Positions 23,084-27,854 of a stretch of DNA of 27,854 nt are shown here, piece after piece. Every line of letters starts with the position of its first letter. Position 1 is the stretch's first letter. The stretch comes from Haplosporangium gracile (taxonomy: Eukaryota; Mortierellomycota; Mortierellomycetes; Mortierellales; Mortierellaceae). The stretch is taken from NCBI GenBank assembly GCA_015499985.1, contig JAAAUF010000168.1:27777-55630 (forward strand), in the 5' to 3' direction. The position numbers and the translations under genes are program-made. Under the pieces are notes generated by a model. It was not told the DNA's origin. It did no database searches and worked only from the letters and a program-made list of their open reading frames with translations.

Positions 23084-24345
23084 TTAAGATAGCACTCCCT
23101 CATAAGGTGAATCGGCCAAAAGGGACAACAGATCCTCAGCAGGCTCGATTTGAGAAGGACGATCTCGTACGCCAAGGTCCTGAGCTGACAAATTCAAATT
23201 GATACCAAGGCTAATGATGCCCTCTTCAGAGCGAGAAATCAACACCTCAGCAGATGCGTTCAAGCGCTTTGGTTCACTTGACAGCAAACCGAGAGAGGAA
23301 GGCCCTGTTTTTTTTTAAAGAAAAAAAGAGGTAAATCCGCAATTTTAGTAAAAACAGTTTGCATCAATACAACGAGATCAACTAGACGTACTTTTATCAG
23401 AGGGACTTAGGCTTTCATAAGAGGGCAAACAGACTGCAGGTTAAAAGCGAAATGAGAGAAGAAAGAATAAAGGTAAAGAACGGACCAAGCGTCTATTTTT
23501 TGACTGTTCTGAACCCGCTAACCAACATAACATTATTCGGCAAAACTCACCAGATATTTCGCTGACTTGCGACATCGAATGTTCGTCTGCAACCTCAATG
23601 AGTTCAGCAAAAACGTCGCGTGCTGTGCGAGTATCTTCTGGAGTACCACTGACAGAGTGAAATGTTTCGACAACAGATGCCACACAACGCGAACGTATCT
23701 CATGATTTCCTTGACTTTCTTAGCAAACTTACCAGATGAAACTGAGGAACTGAAAGGTCCATCGCTGACAACAGCAGACAACGTCTTCAGAAATGCAGAA
23801 GCAGCGGTACCAACTAAAAAGAAGAAAATGAGAACCTTAATTTTAGCGAAGAGAACGGATGAAGGAGAGATTCCTGGATTTTTTCAACGTAGTTTTTGAA
23901 GTCTTACATTTTTCGTCCTGAGTTAGGGCTGCAACTTCGATTAAACCCTCTTCGGTGGCAACTAGAAAAAGAAACGACAGTGTGTCAGCCGCTGACAGAG
24001 TGAAGACATGCTTTCTGGTATTTTTAACATGAACTTACACCAGATGCACTTCATCGAATACAAGTGCTGCTTCAAAATTGAATCCTTGTTCGTACAAAAT
24101 TCTTGACACTTCAAGCACCGCAACACGGGCTTGTCCTCATTGAAGTCGGAGACAGCGTGGGCTCGGAGCGATCCAACAGTAACAACGACGTCCATGTGAT
24201 GGTTTGCGACATGTTTTCGCAGTGCGTCTCCGGTTTTAGGATATTTACAGCGAGGGTGGGGACAACTCGTTGTTGCAGTTTCAGCGACCACTGGCACTTG
24301 ATCCGAGGCATTCATGTCGAAGGTTGTTGAATGAAAAGAGTTCAT
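23084..24345 (-). CDS. Orphan two-zinc-finger protein built from phase-1 exons
   Basis: Six predicted exons, 24039-24345, 23908-23961, 23733-23813, 23551-23637, 23392-23433 and 23084-23304, give 263 residues. Exon 1 carries a C2H2 finger (C28, C33, H45, H49) and a C2HC-type finger (C77, C80, H94, C100). The following exons encode short acidic, Ala/Ser/Leu-rich segments such as ATEEGLIEVAALTQDEK, TAASAFLKTLSAVV and RDVFAELIEVADE, and the last has SAEVLISRSEEGIISLG. All five introns (77-100+ nt) are phase 1, and every internal exon is a multiple of three. I recognise no family. The fingers suggest nucleic-acid or protein binding. The in-frame sequence continues beyond the stop (see the next entry to the left). 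The splice sites of exons 4 and 5 are the least certain. Local repeats on both sides suggest an accessory or mobile setting. Confidence 0.5.
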
Positions 24346-24627
24346 AGTCGTTAATGAGAGGAAAAAAAAGAGATTTTATCGGGCTGCCAAAAGCTCCTCA
24401 GCCACTTTCGTTGTTCGCTGCTTGCTACCACAACAAATCACTCTCTGTTCAGGGGTGAGAGCAATTTCATGACAGTGAACAAAGTCGACACAGGCCAATG
24501 TTCAGGGCTTGTAAGCAATTTTGGCAGGACTGGAGAAGTGGTTCAATTCTATGGTCAACATGTAGGACAGATGAAAGAGAACGCTGGAGAATTCTCCACA
24601 TTCAAATGTGTCCGTCTCCTTCTGCCC

Positions 24628-24711
24628 TCCGTTTCTTTCTGGACGTAAAAATGTGTCCGATTCTTCTGGACGCAAAAGATGCCTCCGTTTCTTTCTGCAC
24701 GCAAAAAATGC
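24628..24711 (+). repeat. 28-bp tandem repeat, three copies
   Basis: Copies lie at 24628-24655, 24656-24683 and 24684-24711, each opening TCCG, with a C/T-rich middle, then CTGSACG and an A run ending ATGYS. Period is exactly 28 bp, with several substitutions between copies. A diverged partial copy precedes at about 24611. Confidence 0.85.
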
Positions 24712-24729
24712 GTAAAAAAAAAAATGGCC

Positions 24730-24797
24730 AGTTCTAACAAACGTTAGAACTCTGTGTAAGAAAAAAGGTCCGTTCTAACAAACCTAAGAACTCTGTG
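24730..24797 (+). repeat. Two copies of a 41-bp-spaced unit, the first containing a perfect hairpin
   Basis: A 26-bp core starting GTTCTAACAAAC and ending AGAACTCTGTG occurs at 24731-24756 and 24772-24797. In the first copy AGTTCTAAC (24730-24738) and GTTAGAACT (24743-24751) form a perfect 9-bp inverted repeat around a 4-base loop. The second copy keeps only the outer five base pairs. An A run follows each copy. Confidence 0.85.
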
Positions 24798-24814
24798 CAA
24801 AAAAAAAAAAAAAA

Positions 24815-26137
24815 GGTGTCTCTCGCCCTGTGTCTCGAGGTGTTCCTTGACCGCAAGGACAGTTTCGCCTGTATGCGGGTTTCAAGAGACCGGTTCAAGG
24901 AGTTTGTTGCTCATGTCTGGCACACCGTTGACCTGACCAAGGACAAAAGGTTTGCTGATCTCAGTCCTCAAGTCCTCGACAAGTACGGCCACTGTGTCCT
25001 CCAAGTTTTCAACATCGTCACTTTTGATCAAGTCAAAGCGTTGCTGCACCCAAAGCTGAACCAAATCCAGTCAATGAGTGTGGTCAACATAGCAACCCGT
25101 ATCATCGCGCGCTTGAGTTAGATATTATCCGTCGCAACAACGCCACTCTCACCGAGCTGGTCTTTCGTGGTCCAACACCTCAGCCGGATACATTGGTGGA
25201 GCTGCGAAATCGCAACGAAAACTACTTCGAGCCTAGCATTCTGAACTCATGCTTCATATCGTCGCTTGATTCCACCATGGTCAAATCGCACCTGACGAGC
25301 GCGAGTCTGAACCGTGTTTGCTTCACTCACGAAAGATTTACTGCCATTCTTCGTAATTCGCCAGTTCTCCGCAGCTAAAACTCTTCAGAGTAATTGTCAT
25401 TCATTACAATCGGAACTCCTTTTCCGTATTCAGGTGCTCATCTGTCACGTCTCTTCTTGCGAGATTTGCATGCCCGATCCTGGATTCGCATGGACCCCTT
25501 GTCTGCTGCACCACTTTCCTTGCCTCGAGGAATGGCATCTTGCCGCCTTCGATCGGTCCAGCAACTGGAGCATCGATGACTACTTCCGTGATAAGCTCAG
25601 AGGATCCTGTCCTCGACTCAAGACCTTCCGATTCGACTGGATGAGCAATACCGACAATCTATCGGACCTACTTTACCGCTGCATTCGGCGACCGGAATCC
25701 CTCACCTTTACGGTCAACAACATGAGCGAAAAGATGGCCTTTAGCCTAATCATTCACAACAACACCCTTACATCCATTACCGTCATCGACAAGTGCTTGG
25801 AGCTCGCCGGAATGAAATGGGTGTACCTTATCCCTTAAACTTGCCTTCGCCTCCAGGTGCTTTCTGCAGAGGACCTTGTCCTTGACATGGCTTCTGTCAT
25901 GGAGCATGAGTGGGGCTGTCGAGACTTGAGTAAGCTCGTGTGCGATTCAAGGGATTCGAAAGCGCTCAGGCGATCGACGCATGTCTTAAGCTTCTCTCCC
26001 CCTTCAAACAGAACCCTTCCTCTAAATGCATCAACAGTAGTTGGAGGCAGATCTTCAACCACTTGCGCCAGTTCGAGATGCTGACGACTGTTTGGCACGG
26101 TATCAAGGTCTACTACCTCGCCGTCGCTACTGCCTAA
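24815..26137 (+). pseudogene. 5'-truncated, frameshifted F-box/LRR-like pseudogene
   Basis: Translated pieces align along their length with the paralogue at 26726. The first ~25 codons and the promoter are missing: similarity begins just after the A16 run. Damage includes a frame change near 25110-25125 and another near 25370. A deletion of about 10 bases near 25455 is visible against the paralogue (between VTSL and EICMPDP). A stop follows YLIP at 25836-25838, with another frame change near 25940. Recognisable parts are VWHTVDL, PQVLDKYG, RRNNATLTEL, CLEEWHLAAFDR, CPRLKTFRFD, a VLSAEDLVLDMA stretch and a C-terminal LRQFEMLTTVWHG segment. Intact relatives would be F-box-like proteins whose LRRs pick substrates for SCF ubiquitin ligases; that is family inference. 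This copy cannot make the full protein. Confidence 0.8.
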
Positions 26138-26725
26138 AAGTCCTATTTCTAGATTGCAGGGTTTCGTTCTTTTGACCGCTGGAATAATGTTGCATCGTAT
26201 GATACCCTCGTTTTCTGTTCACATTTTACTGTTCTTTGTAACTTTCCATTGCGCATATCAATGTCGCACTACAACCAACGTAAAAAGAAGCAATTACCAT
26301 CTGTCTACCTTTTCAACTTGTTTTGATAAAAGAAAGAATAATACATTTGACAAGGTAGACAGGTCAATACTGTTTTCTGTGCTTTGATGCACGCTTGGAC
26401 TGCAAAAAGCAAAAACACAAAAAAAAAAAAATCAATTGCATGAATGGTCATCCCTCTTTGCATATCTTATTCTTTGCAACTCTAACGCTATTTAAACTTT
26501 TGTTCCTCTATTTCCTTCTTTCCTTTCTTTTATTCTTTCTTATTCTCTCTTCCTTCTTGCCACTCCACCCTTTCTCTTCCCTTACTCTCCCCCTAATCCT
26601 CACACACGTCCATCAGCACATAGTATTTCGACACATACCTTTTCGATTCCTCTTCACCCTTCGACTATCACCCTCTCCCAGTCATCCACCCTCATTTTTC
26701 TCTCCTTTATACTGACTTTCTAGAC
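26138..26725. promoter_or_regulatory. Intergenic region with pyrimidine-rich promoter tract
   Basis: The left half is A/T-rich with an A13 run near 26420. From about 26490 to 26720 the plus strand is dominated by C and T, leading into the ATG at 26726. The sequence CTAG just before that ATG could be a leader-intron acceptor. This tract has no counterpart upstream of the truncated paralogue. Confidence 0.45.
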
Positions 26726-27854
26726 ATGAGGATCGACAGGCTCATCAGACCCAAGGACCCAATCGACCTGTCCGAGATCCGTGCCCTTGTCGCCAAATAT
26801 CTTCACCGCAAGGACCTTGTCATCTGTTTGCGCGTCAACCGAGACTGGTTCAACGATTTTGTTGGCCTTATCTGGCACACGATCGACATGATCAAAGATA
26901 GAAAGTTTGTCGGCATTGGTCCTCAAGTCCTCCACAAATACGGTCGCTGTATCCGTCAAGTGCTTAATATCTTCGATTTTTATCATTTCATGACCTTGCA
27001 TCACCCGAAAGTGGATTCTGTCATGTCGACCAGCATCGCCAATCACATGAACCCGGGGCACCGTCTCCTTGTGTTTGACTTTATTCGGCGCTGCAATGCT
27101 ACACTAACCGAGCTGGATCTGTCCGTGCCGTCATCGATTTCATCCAAGCATCCATATGAGCGAGACGAGAACTACTTCGATATTGAGGTCTTGAGCTCAT
27201 GTCTTGTGTCACCCACAAGCTCCTATTTCGTTGGAACTCGTCTGACAAGTCTGACTCTGACAGGAATCTGGTTCTCTCATTAAGGGTTTACCAGTCTCCT
27301 TCGGTCCTCCCCCACTCTCCGTAAGCTAGCTCTTTCCAAAGTGGCGGTAGTTCATTACATGAGAGAATTCGACCTCTTCAGAGACTCGTCCGTTACGTCT
27401 CTCCGCGCATCACTTGCAGAGATTTGCATGCCTGATCCTGGGCCCGGCTGGGCGCCTTCTTTGCTGCATCAATTTTCTCGTCTTGAGGAATGGCACCTTC
27501 CCTCTATCGATCGACCGGAGAACTGGAGCAGTGACTCTGATTTCCGTTGTGAGCTTCGAGAATGTTGCCCTCGTCTCAAGGCTCTCCGATTCGACCAGGT
27601 TGACAACACCGACAAACTGTCCGATCTCCTTCTTGACTCTTTTATAGAGCCAGAGTCTTGCACTTTATCGGCCAAGAACCTCTCCAAATCGATTATCCTA
27701 AGTTTGATCTCCCATCAGAACACCTTCACCACGATCATCATCACCGACAAGTGCATCGATGCCATGGTGATGCGATGGTTGTATCTAATCCCCAAGTCTT
27801 GCTCGCATCTCAAGGTGCTGTCGATGCGAGACCTTGTTTTGGACATGGCGACTG
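26726..27854 (+). pseudogene. F-box/LRR-like gene with one in-frame stop, 3' end off the window
   Basis: The frame opens at ATG 26726 with an F-box-like N-terminus (LSEIRALVAKYL, then WFNDFVGLIWHTIDM at about residues 16-55). It continues to WFSH, where TAA at 27281-27283 ends a 185-residue product. The same frame then stays open to the edge (GFTSLLRSSPTLRKLAL, EICMPDPGPG, LEEWHLPSIDR, CPRLKALRFDQ, HLKVLSMRDLVLDMA). All of this aligns with the upstream paralogue, which has GAA (Glu) at the stop position, so a single G-to-T change explains it. No other damage is visible and the promoter tract is intact, so the loss looks recent. Alternatives are stop readthrough, a functional short F-box-only protein, or a sequencing error. 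F-box-LRR proteins act as substrate receptors in SCF ubiquitin ligases. Confidence 0.75.

Larger units (their letters stand above)
24346..24814. other. Upstream region of the orphan gene, repeat-rich
   Basis: It contains the presumed promoter of the minus-strand zinc-finger gene, with a CCAAT motif (plus strand) near 24493. It then holds two unrelated short tandem arrays and an A16 run at 24799-24814, which abuts the F-box-like pseudogene. No open frame here is convincing. Confidence 0.5.

Noticed and set aside
24628..24797. Repeats considered as a CRISPR array
   Set aside because: Units are directly adjacent without spacers, diverged, and in a eukaryotic genome.

Overview
The window is eukaryotic and reads as an early-diverging filamentous fungus, most likely a Mortierellaceae species (Mucoromycota). 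The genes are compact and carry short GT-AG introns. Intergenic DNA is rich in A runs, and long pyrimidine tracts precede plus-strand starts. Proteins are Gln/Ser-rich and the right end holds F-box/LRR-like paralogues. The taxon is an inference from gene content; no rRNA or other marker is present.

Left part (1-8.2 kb). A minus-strand gene cut by the left edge encodes fucose-1-phosphate guanylyltransferase (FPGT), the last enzyme of L-fucose salvage to GDP-fucose. It is divergently paired, across 283 bp, with a plus-strand stand-alone asparagine-synthase-type PP-loop protein ending in a four-cysteine ribbon. Converging on that gene, 75 bp away, is a 1630-residue Uds1-family (septation-associated) coiled-coil protein. 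Its coding sequence appears to begin in a six-base exon.

Middle (8.2-21.4 kb). About 3.3 kb holds no supportable gene. Three plus-strand genes follow: a 1245-residue PH-like plus leucine-rich-repeat protein resembling CARMIL in layout; a five-exon eIF4E-family cap-binding protein with a Tyr at one cap-stacking position; and, 134 bp on, a five-exon DEAH RNA helicase of the DHX40 type. Splice sites were read by eye and joined by matching phases, so all exon models are predictions.

Right part (21.4-27.9 kb). This is the accessory end. A minus-strand orphan gene has a two-zinc-finger first exon, and all of its introns are phase 1. Its frame continues past a TAA stop for about 240 more codons and then shifts frame. 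Different short A/T-rich tandem repeats lie on each side. On the right these include a 28-bp array, two copies of a 41-bp unit containing a hairpin, and an A16 run that abuts a 5'-truncated F-box/LRR-like pseudogene. A second paralogue starts at 26726. It keeps an intact N-terminus but is cut by one nonsense codon and runs off the edge. The zinc-finger/repeat block at 21.9-24.8 kb is the best candidate for something undescribed.
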